A stretch of DNA of 64,000 nt from Cepaea nemoralis (Eukaryota; Mollusca; Gastropoda; Stylommatophora; Helicidae): the NCBI GenBank assembly GCA_014155875.1, contig JACEFZ010017398.1, positions 398,501 to 462,500 of the forward strand. The letters are read 5' to 3'. Position numbers and translations under genes: made by a program. The notes beneath the pieces were generated by a model. It did not search any database, had not been told where the DNA came from, and saw only the letters and a program-made list of their open reading frames with translations. Every line of letters starts with the position of its first letter. The stretch's first letter is position 1. Below are positions 32,040 through 49,763 of the stretch, in pieces.

Positions 32040-34099
32040 CAGATAGATAGGCCTTGAAAAACCAAATCTAACGAGTAACGGTACCTCAATAAGTTGTGTA
32101 TCTCGATTCTAAGCTGAGTTATGTAAATTTGAGTGTCGTGACCTTTGGACTAAAATTTTCACAAAAGAGTGCTCACTATAGGATTTTTTTGCGTCCTGGT
32201 CAAAATGAGAGCCCAGATTATCAAAATTTTGGTTTTTTTGAGACTATCTGTTTTGTTTATTAAACGAACATCTTAGCAACCATACATCACTGCGATCGGG
32301 GTTGCAAGGCCTAACTGGTCATGTTATTTATCTTTTGACATGATGTCTGGTGACCTAATTAGGAAGTAAAAATGGCCGCTAATTATTTACTAATTAATTA
32401 ATTAGCCACAGTCTTGTTAATTTTAGCTTTAAAAAAGCTCCCATATTATATATTGATCCATGCCGTCGGAGCTGGCAATTTGTGGAGGGGCATGATCGCC
32501 CATGACAGCTGGCAAGGCACTGAGTGATAACGATGATATATAATTATATAACAACTGACAATTTATGAACACATTTAAACAGATCTTTAGAAGATTACAA
32601 CAAGCACTAAAATGTGGAGGGAAGTGTAACATCAACAGTAAAAACGATTTTAGCTTGCAGTGTTGCAGGTAAGCGGGTTACCATGCCAAAGTGAAATGGC
32701 GGCCCGACGCTTGTAAACAACGGATGCACTAATGGCCGAGTATTGTAACAGTAGTGATATTGGTAGTGATACTACTATTACTAGTAATGGTATTATTACT
32801 AGTATTAGTATGATTATAGCCAAGCTGCCACCGCTCTCAAGGTAGCATATTTTGAAAATTAAAGCAAAACCCCACATTAATCTCTTGTACTAACTACTAT
32901 ATTCCTCTGCCTCTATCATTCTATCTATGCTTCACAATGTCGTCGTTGATGTCTGCGTGTAATTTACTAATTAATTAATAATATACTATTAACTATCAAT
33001 ATTTATCACTATTAATGTTTATTGATTGAATTATAACGGACGCCACAGTTCCCATTATTTGAATACTTACTTAATAATATAATATTATTTTAATATTTAA
33101 TAAAAATTAATACTTATATACTTATAGTAGCATATACAGAGAATATTTTAAAATGGGGTTTCTACTTATGAAATCATAACAGTTGGATACAGCTTGACAA
33201 GACGAATCCAACGGTATCTCAACAAAGAGTGTACGTTAATTCTAAGCGGAGTTATGAATAATTTTGTGTCCTTATCTACGACCAGGAAGTGTAATGAGGT
33301 CCTAAGCAATGGGGGAGATTTTATCGCGGCTCAATAAATTGGAAGCTGAGACATTCTGCCTTCTATTACTGTGGCTTGTTTATTTTAAACGGACAACATA
33401 GTACCATATATCATTGCGTCCGGGGTGGCGAGGACCTAACTTGACGTATTATCTATTTTTCAATAGGATGTGCCGTGACCTAATTAACAATTAAAAATGG
33501 CCGCCAATTGTTTATTATTCATTAAAAGTATGTCGCATTGCTAACACACCTGGTAACATGTCTATTTTATTATGCGTTTTGGTAACAGTAAAGTAAAGGT
33601 CACATTTCTCTTTCGATAGAATGTTGAGAGGATCGACTTCATTGCACCGGGTGTTACCTCAAATGGCTCAGTCTCTTTCCGCAGGGCGACATGCCGAAAG
33701 CATCGCACAAAGCATGAGTCTCTCCATGTCTCCGAGAAAAATGCACTCGACTTTTAAGACTTTGCGATAGGATGTGCTGTGACCTAATTAACAGTTAAAA
33801 ATAGCTGCCTATTTATATTAATTAAATGTCACGTGAAATGTTTGTCGTTAGTGAAAGAACAATTCATGAAAATGTACTCATATTGTCTTAATGTACCAAC
33901 TGCATTGCGACAGCTTTCTTTTGTTGATTACTGTCATTAACTGTCATTTACTGCCAATATAGTACCTTGCGGTGTATGGCAGAGGGGTCTTTGAGCCTGA
34001 GGAATTAAGGCCGCCTGGCTAGTGCAGTCGCCACGAACCGTGCAGGGTAGGATTTTCTTTTTGCCCCCGACAGAAAAAAATCCCACACCTTACCGAGGG
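32040..34099. repeat. AT-rich stretch with diverged repeats
   Basis: No gene is supported. Three diverged copies of one repeat are visible around 32065-32400, 33200-33560 and 33765-33815. They share 'gtgacctaattaacaattaaaaatggccgc' and 'ttctaagc.gagttatg'. A short relic of LINE-D's 3' end lies at 33628-33720 ('ttcattgcaccgggtgttacctcaaatggctcagtctctttcc'). The rest is low-complexity A/T sequence. Confidence 0.6.
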
Positions 34100-34605
34100 A
34101 TGCTTGCTTGCTTGCTTGCGTTCGTTGGCTTGAGCTCCAACGCGAAGTCCTGTATGTCGGATGAAGGCATCCTGTTGTCCAACATCAGTGTGATGTCATA
34201 CAGGACCTGAGTTTTGCGTGAGTATCTGTTGTCCCATGTCTGGCTTATTGGTGTGCAGACTGGTGGTTCCTCGCCGTACAGGCAGACACTCTCCGACTTC
34301 GGAGGAATCGGCGATCCTATTGACTTTAGCCAGGACCCCGAAGGGACCTGTTGTTTGCTTGCTTGCTTGTGTTCGTTGGCTTGAGCTCCAACGTGAAGTC
34401 CTGTATGTCGGATGAAGGCATCCTGTTGTCCAACATCAGTGTGATGTCATACAGGACCTGAGTTTTGCGTTAGTATCCGTTGTCCCATGTCTGGCTTATT
34501 GGTGTGCAGACTGGTGGTTCCTCGCCGTACAGGCAGACACTCTCCGACTTCGGAGGAATCAGCGATCCTATTGACTTTAGCCAGGACCTCGAAGGGACCT
34601 GTTGC
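34100..34605. repeat. Tandem duplication, about 251-bp unit
   Basis: 34101-34351 and 34352-34604 are near identical, with only a handful of substitutions. Each starts with a GCTT run and 'gttcgttggcttgagctccaac', and contains 'gtatgtcggatgaaggcatc' and 'cggaggaatc'. It ends 'gaagggacctgttg'. The matching open frames reflect the duplication. I do not recognise a protein. Confidence 0.85.
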
Positions 34606-36114
34606 CCAGGACGCTCGACGTGGACGCGTCAATAGGTCTTGGCCAGTATATAACCCAGCCCTGGTGCCTTGGAAACACCTCTGCGAGGGATGAAACCCGG
34701 GTCTCCCGAAGGAGAGTTCGGCGTTCTAGCCACTCCTCCTTTGTTGATTACATATCATGCATTAATGTAAGTAAATAAGTTTGTAACTGCTGCATAAATT
34801 AAGCAGCAGTTAATTAATTATTAAAATATTAAATAATTAAAAATATTAATTAATTAAATATTCACTAAAATTGATTTCTACTTCTGCTCTATAATTACAC
34901 TGTTCTGTATCTAAAAGGGAGCAATTAATAATTAAATACTAACATTTTAAAAACAATAACTTATTTCACAGTATTTTATTTAAATTTAAATAATTATGTA
35001 CTGGTGCGCTGCTAAGAAAAAAAGTACTCTACCTTACAGGTTTACAACAGACGGGTCTGAAAACTGGCTTTCAAAATTATTTTCAGTCATGTCAAAGAGT
35101 GACAATTTATACAAGTACACAGATAAATTACTGCTACAAATGAAACTTGTATTATGTTTAATTTTAGTAGTTAAATTGCCAGTTCTAATTATAAAATAAA
35201 AAGGAGTCCGCTCTGCTATACTACGCAATGCTAACGGCATGGGTCCGCCATTTTGAATTTTGCGATGCGATATCTCATTGTTTTGCTAAAAATTACTATC
35301 AATTAAGCTTCTATTCTGTTTAATTGTAGTAATTAAACTGACGGTTCAAATTATAAAATAAAAAAAGGATCAGCTATAATACATACTATAGCGTGGGTGT
35401 CGCCATAGATAGAATTTTGCAAAATGGATGCGCTATTTCAATTTCATTCTCAATCTGACTGGCTATGCTGCATGCATGCATGCTATACTAAAAAATGTTT
35501 CCTAACAAAGTAAGAAGCGGTTAATGTTGAAACTCTACACATATATGAGAAATTGAATGGAAAATCCAAAAATGCAATAAAAAGTCTAGTTATATTTATA
35601 ATATGTGAGTTATAAGAGCAATTAGCTTACCAGGCATCAAATATCCAAATTAACTCAACGGACAAATAATGTATGCCGACAATGATTTTCAGTCTTAGCA
35701 GACAGGCCACTTATGCAATATTTAGAGTGGTTTCCCATGAAGTTTGACCAGTTATTTCCAAATATATCCAATCAGAAGCAAACATGGGTAAACCCAGGCA
35801 TAAACCGGATGTGGCAAAAGACTTTATGCTAATTATGGTCACGCCGTAGGTCACCCATTTTAGACACACCGACAATTGACATTGCTACTTATAGTATATT
35901 TATACAAATAAAAGTTAAGTAACAGTCTTACTTAAACAGTAACTTGGACTGAGCAGTCTTTTGTGTGTCTGCTGATATTCTGAGGTAGTCTTTCTGTGTC
36001 CATTCACTGTTACAGTGACTGTACTATAGTTTCAAACAACCAGCTTGATATTAATTATTATCTGTGTACTGTATGGCAAGGTATGGTGTTTGGGTGTAGT
36101 CTAGTTACATGATA
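34606..36114. other. AT-rich gene-free stretch
   Basis: Nothing coding. A diverged direct repeat links about 35140-35240 and 35310-35420 ('tttaatt.tagtagttaaa', 'ttataaaataaaa', then 'cgccat'). The sequence ends at gatcc (36115-36119), the left TSD of the Gypsy element. Confidence 0.5.
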
Positions 36115-36119
36115 GATCC

Positions 36120-39491
<3,372 letters not shown>

Positions 39492-39506
39492 TAGGCCCCC
39501 ACTTTA
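39492..39506 (-). promoter_or_regulatory. Polypurine tract
   Basis: The minus strand reads aaagtgggggccta immediately before the TG of the 3' LTR. This purine run is the expected primer for plus-strand synthesis, and its position agrees with the LTR edge defined by the TSD. Confidence 0.75.
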
Positions 39507-39686
39507 AGAGGATCGACCCCGTCGTTCCACTTCTACGCAGAAGCTGTCTATGTCGTTCTTTCTTCCTTCTTAGAGACCGGATGGCGGGTGAGGAAGTCTA
39601 ACCCGTCAATATTTCATAGGATACTTTTACCACCTTTGGTGGGGTGACAAGCTATTCAGTATCACGGGTGATCAACGCCTACTCCG

Positions 39687-40298
39687 CTACTGCGATCGGG
39701 CATCTCGCAGTGTCTTGCGGACCAGAGCTCCCGTCTCGATCTGATTTAACGATCGTTCCTGCCAGAGTTTACTGGACTTCTGCAACTCCAGCTTCCCCTT
39801 TCGAGGACCCAGCTGGACTGCAGTCGGTCGGGTTGAGGAACCAGGGGTCTGTGTCCGTTCCGACACAACCCACCTCTTCCGACCACGGTTCTCAGTGTAG
39901 CTAGCACTGCGGGTGTTCCTTTGGCCGGTCATGTTCCCCCGAGCACCGGGCTGAACCGAAGAAGGTACCTGCACATACATATAGGACTTCCTATGGTGTG
40001 ACAGGCTTTCCGCTACCTGACCTGAACCCCGAACCGTTCTCTCAGCGAATCTCTGCGCCCTTGGGCTGGTGGACTTATCATCGGGCTTCCCCTCATAGCG
40101 CATGAGGAGACTGGAATGGAAAGTAGAAGACTTTCCCAGGATCACCACTCCATAGTGCTTGTGGAGCCCCACTTTATCCACTAGGAATGGGCCCTGCCAC
40201 CCGATTTCGAATTCGTTCCCCTCGATTGGGAGGAGTACTAGAACTCGGTCTCCAACCGCTAAGGATATCTTCGTCTTCGTCCGTTTCTCGGTGTGCAT
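39687..40298 (-). pseudogene. Integrase C-terminal (GPY/F-like) fragment of the Gypsy element
   Basis: The ORF overlaps the end of the gag-protease frame by about 40 bp in another frame. It encodes 'LAVGDRVLVLLPIEGNEF', 'WQGPFLVDKVGLHKHYGVVI' and 'FHSSLLMRYEGKP', the usual SH3-like/GPY-F integrase tail, followed by about 125 unstructured residues. The catalytic DDE core, which should lie between the HHCC finger and this tail, is deleted at the junction near 40290. The tail therefore cannot act as an integrase. Confidence 0.75.
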
Positions 40299-42253
40299 TT
40301 ACGGCACTCCGGACAAGACCTAATATACCTGCGCACATCGCCTGTCATTCCCGGCCACCAATAGTACCGGGATAGACACTTACTGGTTGTCCCTACAGTC
40401 AGATGTCCGGTTGGGGACCTGACATGTACCGTTCGCAGCAGATTAGCTCTGAAGCTCTCAGGAACCAACTTACGTTCCTTCTGCCGCTTCTCTGTTCCGG
40501 TCTGAATTAACGGTGACCGGTTGTCAGATTCGAACTTACCCTGAGTTAACGGGTTTTCATTGTTGGGCAACCATTCTGAACAAGGACACTCCGTCGCATC
40601 CTTGCTCCGAGCACTACTCATCACATCCGGGTGAGTTTTCCGGAGACTTACCTTTTCTAGACCCTCTTCCTCTGTATATCTGACCTGCCTAGACTTATGG
40701 ATGCTAGGGTGTTCTGGTTCGCCCAGAAACACGTACTTCCGGCCAAGAATTAGGGGATAGAGAGGATCCGGTACTACTGCCGCCTGAATGCGTCCAGTAA
40801 CGTACTTGCTCCGAATCTCCACATTGGCAATCGGGCAACGTAACGCTACAGCACTCCTACTGGCTGGCTGTATCTCCGTCATCTCCCCGGTGAGTTGCTC
40901 TGGGCCTGTCAGGTGGGATGCAATTACAGCAGGAAATTGCAATCCTGTGTCGTAGAGGCACATCACCTGTTGCCCATTCACTTCTACTCTCTCAACCACT
41001 GGAGGTCGTCTAGGTTCTCCATTCCCATTAGCCGACTTCACTTTCTTGCATGGTCTATCCCTAACCTCTGCAAGACAAGCAAAGTGAAAGTCCTTGGGTT
41101 TACTCTTGCACTCACTCGTGTTGTGAGTGCTGGACTTGCAGAATTTGCACCATCGTTCACTCCACTTCCTCTTTGGAGAACTAGGTGGGCTATTCTTACC
41201 TTTATTGACGTTAGAGATCTTCTCTACAGAGTTTACCTGTTTACTTGGTTCTCCCGAACCATTGGTCTTCTTTGTCTTCTTCTTTGACTTACCTTGATCC
41301 GTATCTTTCGATCTCGGATCTGTTGGACTGGTATCCCCAGTCTCGCCATAGACTTCAACGTATCTTTCGGCTAACTTGGTGACTATATCCAATCTCTCAG
41401 CCCCATTCTCACCTAAGAAGTTTCGCAAGGGTTTAGACATTTGCATTCGCATCTGATCTACAACCATCAACTCACGCAAACTTTCATACTCCTCATTAAA
41501 TCCGGCCAAGGCCATCCATTTAAGAAGGTATGAGTTCAATCTCACACTGTATGCTGAAAACAGTTCGCCAGGCTCTCGCTTAGAAGTCCGAAACTTCCTT
41601 CGGTATGAGTGCGCTGTGATCTCGAATCTCTTCAAGAGAGCCGCTTTCAGTGCCGGGTAATCATTCTGTAAACCCGGTGGCAAGCGTGCGTACACTTCAT
41701 AACCGGCGCCTCTGAGTCCCTGGGAGAGTTTCAAACACCATTTCTGTTTGTCTAGCCCCATTGCAATAGACATGGCTTCATACTTCTCTAAGTATTGGTC
41801 TATCCGTTCTTTCTCGGGTTCGAACGGCTGTAAAGGCCACTTCATAGCCTGGTAGTCACGTCTACTGGTTGACTCTGAGCCAGGAGGTACACCTCCTCCC
41901 ATAGCTCCATCAGTTACACCTGTAGCAGGCACTTGTGCCTCAAGTAGCTTCATTCGATACTCATGGTCACGTTTTTCTTTCTCGGCTTCCAACTCAAGCC
42001 GTTTCATTTCAGTATCAGCCGCTATCCTCTTTTCCTCAAGAGCCACTTTACTGGCTTCCAGTTCTCTTTCTGCTCTCCTCCTCTCTCTTTCCTCTTGGCG
42101 AAAATTTCTTTCCACCTCTTGCACATAGGATTTCAAAGCATCTCCCTCTAGACCTGACTTACGCCCAGTTTCCTGAACTTTGTCTAAGTCTATCTCTTGG
42201 GTAGACATGTTGACTATGAGAGGTGGGTACTCAAGTATGTGTGGGTGAAGCAA
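40259..42253 (-). CDS. Gag-protease-integrase zinc-finger polyprotein of the Gypsy element
   Basis: A 664-residue uninterrupted ORF. The likely start is the Met at residue 16 (MSTQEIDLDK). Residues about 45-105 form a charged coiled coil. Residues about 135-300 are a capsid with a SCAN-like C-terminal half ('LKLSQGLRGAGYEVYARLP', 'LLKRFEITAHSYRRKFR'). A C-x2-C-x4-H-x4-C-type knuckle (CKFCKSSTHNTSEC) is at about 369-382. A retroviral-type aspartic protease has its catalytic 'LYDTGLQFPAVIAS' at about 433 and 'PLILGRKYVF' near 500. Without any RT between, the frame reaches the integrase HHCC finger ('VHVRSPTGH', then 'CPEC') near the end. Gag builds the particle and the protease matures it. Intactness of gag with loss of pol is the notable feature. 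Confidence 0.88.
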   Translation of the reverse strand: MLHPHILEYPPLIVNMSTQEIDLDKVQETGRKSGLEGDALKSYVQEVERNFRQEERERRRAERELEASKVALEEKRIAADTEMKRLELEAEKEKRDHEYRMKLLEAQVPATGVTDGAMGGGVPPGSESTSRRDYQAMKWPLQPFEPEKERIDQYLEKYEAMSIAMGLDKQKWCLKLSQGLRGAGYEVYARLPPGLQNDYPALKAALLKRFEITAHSYRRKFRTSKREPGELFSAYSVRLNSYLLKWMALAGFNEEYESLRELMVVDQMRMQMSKPLRNFLGENGAERLDIVTKLAERYVEVYGETGDTSPTDPRSKDTDQGKSKKKTKKTNGSGEPSKQVNSVEKISNVNKGKNSPPSSPKRKWSERWCKFCKSSTHNTSECKSKPKDFHFACLAEVRDRPCKKVKSANGNGEPRRPPVVERVEVNGQQVMCLYDTGLQFPAVIASHLTGPEQLTGEMTEIQPASRSAVALRCPIANVEIRSKYVTGRIQAAVVPDPLYPLILGRKYVFLGEPEHPSIHKSRQVRYTEEEGLEKVSLRKTHPDVMSSARSKDATECPCSEWLPNNENPLTQGKFESDNRSPLIQTGTEKRQKERKLVPESFRANLLRTVHVRSPTGHLTVGTTSKCLSRYYWWPGMTGDVRRYIRSCPECRKCTPRNGRRRRYP

Positions 42254-42423
42254 TACAATGAATCAATAATCAATAGTACTAACTAATCACCACAACACAA
42301 ATGTCCGTCAGACAGTTAGGAGATAGGTAGAAGTAGTAGAATCTTATGTAGACTGAAGTAGAGGATATAGACTAAGTCCCTATCCCTATGCGAGAGTTCT
42401 ACAACACACAAAGATCTTGGAAT

Positions 42424-42442
42424 AATCCCGGACGAGCCCCCA
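42424..42442 (-). promoter_or_regulatory. Primer binding site, tRNA-Pro type
   Basis: The minus strand reads TGGGGGCTCGTCCGGGATT, identical over 18 bases to the classical proline-tRNA primer binding site. It starts 15 bp inside the 5' LTR edge, a larger gap than usual. It sets minus-strand DNA synthesis and confirms the element's orientation. Confidence 0.9.
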
Positions 42443-42457
42443 CTCTGTATTCTGGAG

Positions 42458-45885
<3,428 letters not shown>

Positions 45886-45890
45886 GATCC

Positions 45891-45947
45891 AAGTAACTCA
45901 TTTTATCATATTAAATGCATTATGCAATATCTCTTATAGTATAAATA
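45891..45947. other. Unique flank between LTR element and palindrome
   Basis: A short AT-rich stretch without features. It matters only because the 5-bp TSD gatcc (45886-45890) ends here. Confidence 0.4.
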
Positions 45948-46052
45948 TGACTCAGTATTGCTCCTAAGAGCTTTCTTTCTCACTCCGAGTGAGGTATAAG
46001 TTATATTTCACTCGAGGTGAGAAAGAAAGCTCTTAGGAGCAATACTGAGTCA
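45948..46052. repeat. Near-perfect 52-bp-arm palindrome
   Basis: Arms 45948-45999 and 46001-46052 are inverse complements around a single G at 46000. I count four mismatches, two pairs near the centre (actccgagtgagg against acctcgagtgaaa). Each arm contains 'ctcctaagagctttctttctcac'. RNA from either strand would fold to a long hairpin with almost no loop. It could be a foldback element, a hairpin-capped break repair or an assembly foldback. It lacks a miRNA-like loop. Confidence 0.85.
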
Positions 46053-46144
46053 GTCCTGAGGTGGGAACGTTAATCATGGATAATCAGCAGATTAGTGAGG
46101 AAGATGAATGATGTGGAAGCTGCCAACATGTGGTTTTATAGAAG

Positions 46145-46312
46145 AACTAGCTGACCCGACCCGGCTTCGCCCAGGCCCTTGTGGGGATCTGTCTGTCTGT
46201 CTGTCTGTCTTTCTGTCTGTCTGTCTGACCCGGCCCGGCTTCGCCCAGCTCCTGGTGGGGAGCATCTAATTTAATTCATATAAGTAGTCATATAAGCTCC
46301 CGTTACCGACTA

Positions 46313-46352
<40 letters not shown>

Positions 46353-47348
46353 ACCCGGCCCGGCTTCCCCCATCCTGGTGGGGAGCATCTCATTTAATTC
46401 ATATAAGTAGTCATATAAGCTCCCGTTCCTGTTCCCGACTATCTAATCTAATCTATCTATCTATCCATCCATCCATCCATCCATCCATCCATCCATCCAT
46501 CCATCCACCCACCCATCCACCCACCCACCCATCCATCCATGTTCGGCCCATTCCCGTTAAAAATATAGATAGAATAGAAGAATTGATAGATTGATAGTAG
46601 AAAATGTGATTGGAAGAGATCTATCTTAAGTAAACTTACCAAGATATCACAAACAGCCAATAAATGGTGGGCGGTGGGTTGACTGCAGAGTACTGCAAAG
46701 GATATGCAACTAACTTTCTCTCACAAAAAATTACTTTTTTAAAAATTGTAACAAACGAAAATCTTTATTTTCAAAGGGTTAAGAATTGGGCACGCAGGCC
46801 CGTCCTACATTCTGCCCTTCTTCTCTATTTTGTCTCATACATTCTTTCATTCAACATCTCTTATGAAGCAATTCTTTGACAAAAAAAGAACAATAAGCAT
46901 TAAAACGCATGAAAAGTAACTCGTTGAGGCAATGTTTAAAATGGGCATCATAAATACCCAACGTGGGTTTAACGTGAAATACATATGATATTGTTTTAAA
47001 AAAAAATTAAATGTGCTGTTGAAGAGAAATGAAAAGATGAGTTAGAAAATTTTCACTATTTAAATAGATGCATTATTTTTATGAAAACTTTGAAAACAGC
47101 TTAAAGGTTTTATCATTATATATTATAACTCATATGCCTGTAAATAACTGTAGACAAACATTTTATAAAGCTTTCAAGATATTCTCATTATGCTGTTTAT
47201 CTGTCTATAGTGTTCTCATCATCTATATCTATAAAAGACGATGTATGCAATCTATATATAAAATGCAGCAATCTATATATAAAATATATAGCAATGTTAT
47301 TAAAAGTTATGCCCCTTGAAATAACTTTTCTTAAGTTAAGTCCCCTCG

Positions 47349-47434
<86 letters not shown>

Positions 47435-47594
47435 GATAAGATATTAAAATTTTAAATTTTAGTAAGTAAATAGCTGATTGTACACTAACAAACTATGGCA
47501 GTTGGGTGCACGGGAATGAGAAGAAGACGTGTAGAAAATTTCATCTGAATCGGATGGACCGTTCGCGAACGCATAAAGAACGGACATACATACA
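46145..47594 (+). repeat. TAGCTGACCCGGC-type interspersed repeat, long copy
   Basis: It begins 'actagctgacccgacccggc', then units of (CTGT)n plus 'cccggcttcgcccag', 'tggggagcatct' and 'atataagtagtcatataagctcccgtt', a (CATC)n block (46460-46540), AT-rich unique DNA and an (AT)n run (about 47350-47430). The terminal module 'gaagacgtgtagaaaatttc' then 'atctgaatcggatggaccgttcgcgaacgcataaagaacgga' ends it (47525-47590). The same order is seen at 62999-64000. No protein is encoded. A similar terminal module is common in invertebrate genomes (general recollection). Confidence 0.8.
47171..47248. repeat. Left arm of a perfect 78-bp inverted repeat
   Basis: The sequence from ctttcaagatattctc to gacgatgtatgc is the exact inverse complement of 47595-47672. 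It is absent from the corresponding place in the sister copy at 63.7 kb. The right arm spans the 3' edge of the repeat family and the adjacent LINE relic. The left arm must therefore be a secondary, inverted copy of the downstream junction. Confidence 0.85.
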
Positions 47595-47672
47595 GCATAC
47601 ATCGTCTTTTATAGATATAGATGATGAGAACACTATAGACAGATAAACAGCATAATGAGAATATCTTGAAAG
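47595..47672. repeat. Right arm of the perfect 78-bp inverted repeat
   Basis: The original location of the inverted copy at 47171-47248. The arm covers 'gcatacatcgtcttttatag', 'atatagatgatgagaacact' and onward to 'atatcttgaaag'. Together with the intervening 346 bp, including an (AT)n tract, it could form a cruciform. Confidence 0.85.
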
Positions 47673-47930
47673 AAGTTAACTTACAAAGAGAACTAGTTAC
47701 TTGGATCAGAAAAAGACAATCCACTTTCTATGGGCACACCACTAAAAGGGGAAAGCTAGAGCACCTTGTGACAATGGGAAAGTTACAGAGTATGGGATGC
47801 ATGAGATGACCAAGAGAGAAGATGCTAGTCAGTTTGGCATCATGGCATGGAGAAACATCTGTATTCGAAATGATTGGTGTTACATGAGACAGAAGGATGT
47901 GGACAGATATGATCACCAACGCTAAATAAC
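47673..47930 (+). pseudogene. LINE-B-like C-terminal relic
   Basis: Roughly 'EVNLQRELVTWIRKRQSTFY', 'GHTTKRGKLEHLVTMGKLQS' and, after a stop, 'PREKMLVSLASWHGETSVFE'. This is the C-terminal pattern of the LINE-B relatives. It has stops and is non-functional. Confidence 0.65.
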
Positions 47931-48790
47931 ATATACTATGAAAATAAGAAACTACGTATTTTCTCCTGTATGCTTAAATGTAAAAGAATGTGAGGGTTGT
48001 ATTATGTTTGGTGCAGGATTCTTTTCTCTCTTTGAGTTTTATAATCTGTTAAAATTTGAGGGCCAGTTCAAATTTAACCTCTTCCATAAACACATGGTGA
48101 AATGTTCACTAGTTAAATAATTTCAAGCTGAATAAAATTAAATGATAAGATTAGTAATATATGTTACTGGCACTTTACTGCATTAACAGACAATAGATTG
48201 TTACATTGTGCTAAAAAAAAAAGAGGCATAATAACTACAACCCATGGCAGTAGTGAATGTGACTGATCAGACCAATTTGCACAGTAAAAGTCGTCCACAA
48301 TAGATATATATGAACACATGGTCATTTCCACCATAATGCACCATTTGACATCTCAAACTTTCAGTGTGGACATGTCTGCAATCATTTTCTCCTTTGTCTT
48401 TATTGCATTCCTGATCTTTTCCCTCCATGCTATCAGCAGTGACATGCTGCCAATATCAATGCCTGTATTAGTCATGTCCCGCTTACACACATCTTTACAG
48501 GAATAAAGGATATGTAACTAACAATTTTATTTATCTAAGTCTGTTGGTACAGATCATAAATACTTGCCTCTTGTAACCATGCTTGATAGCATTGCCCAGA
48601 AATATGGTGGTCTGATGGTGCCCATATGAAGAAAAGAATTAGAGACAGAGATGAATAATGTGGGGAGGACATAGAGTGGCAGGAAATATCAAAAGATAGA
48701 ATAGACTGACACGTGTTGAAGCTTTAGGATCTGCTCTAGGAACATGCTCCTGTAGGGGTGAAGGCCAGCAGAAGACTAAATAGACATTGT
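47931..48790. other. Gene-free stretch
   Basis: No coding signal I trust. Short open frames here have no recognisable motif. 48600-48780 reads as a possible further LINE C-terminal relic ('GGHRVAGN..', 'LTRVEALGSALGTC'), which is weak. Confidence 0.35.
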
Positions 48791-48796
48791 ATGTAT

Positions 48797-48930
48797 GGGG
48801 GTTGAGTGGTCTCGAGGTATGGTGTTTGCCTCGAGTGCTGGAGGTCCCAGGTTCAAGCCCCAGTGAGAGAAGGGATTATTTCACGTGGACTTCTAGTAAC
48901 AAAATTTCCCCTGGTCTCTGGGTAGTGAGA
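48797..48930 (+). mobile_element. tRNA-like SINE head (second SINE type)
   Basis: 'gttgagtggtctcgaggtat' gives an A-box-like stretch and 'ggttcaagccccag' (about 48850-48863) a good B box, spaced about 35 bp apart. The body does not match the SINE family at 13676. Its 3' end and TSD were not found. 48931-49330 continues without a recognisable gene. Confidence 0.55.
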
Positions 48931-49337
48931 TAGGACGCCTGTGTGTAGTGTATCACTTATGTGTATCCCAAGTAATGTCACTTATTTATTATTCAGTTGT
49001 TTTTTTTTGTATTGGTTGATACTAACTTTTGTTTATAATTCATATAAGATATCACTGAGCTATTGTGTGACAGTAGACGGTACTATCTGCTTTCTGTTAG
49101 CGGCGAATGTTGGGCAGCACTTACCAAACCCTACACTCCACATTGTGCCAACAGCTTCAGGCGTAGGAGTGCAATTGGGAGGGTACAAGCCTTATCCTGG
49201 TGCAAGGGCGGGAAACATAAAGACTAAATGTCATGGCAGAATAGACCAGGCCCTAAACTTTGGTCTGCAACTTGTTTAGGGTGGAAGCTCTGACAGGCGG
49301 ACAGTTAGAGCATTGGTTTGTTACTCCGGCTGCTTCT

Positions 49338-49434
<97 letters not shown>

Positions 49435-49443
49435 TGTGTGTGT

Positions 49444-49492
<49 letters not shown>
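49338..49492. repeat. Compound microsatellite (CT)n-(GT)n-(GA)n
   Basis: About 33 CT units, then GT units broken by two GG steps, then about 14 GA units. The CT and GA blocks are mutually complementary and could pair in single strands. All open frames here are artefacts. Confidence 0.97.
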
Positions 49493-49494
<2 letters not shown>

Positions 49495-49580
49495 CTTGTC
49501 AATTATTAAACAAGCAAACAAAAATCCCTGAAAGCTTTGGAGATTGGTGTTATATGCTGAAAATTCCTTAGAAAGCCAAA

Positions 49581-49763
49581 ATGAGTGATCTAGACAATTT
49601 GAGGGAGGCTAAGTCGCAAAGACAATTTATCACAAACATCAGAAAGAGGCAGTCATCAGAATTGTCAATGACCACTTGTGTTGTATCCAGTACACATATT
49701 TTTATGGGACATGTTACTAAAAACCCTTTTTTAAATGAATCCAGTAAATATATTTTGTTCTGA
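49581..49763 (+). pseudogene. LINE relic and flank
   Basis: 'LREAKSQRQFITNIRKRQSS' resembles the pre-finger region of the LINE-B relatives and matches about 31765-31810. It breaks down after about 49680. From 49764 to 50135 the sequence is AT-rich with nothing identified. Confidence 0.5.

Noticed and set aside
34022..34693. Paired ORFs with near-identical residues
   Set aside because: They reflect the 251-bp tandem duplication and have no family resemblance.
45948..46052. microRNA precursor
   Set aside because: The arms meet with essentially no loop and are longer than usual for a miRNA hairpin; no seed or processing evidence can be seen from sequence alone.
49260..49571. Leu-Ser and Cys-Val rich ORFs over (CT)n/(GT)n
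   Set aside because: Microsatellite artefact.
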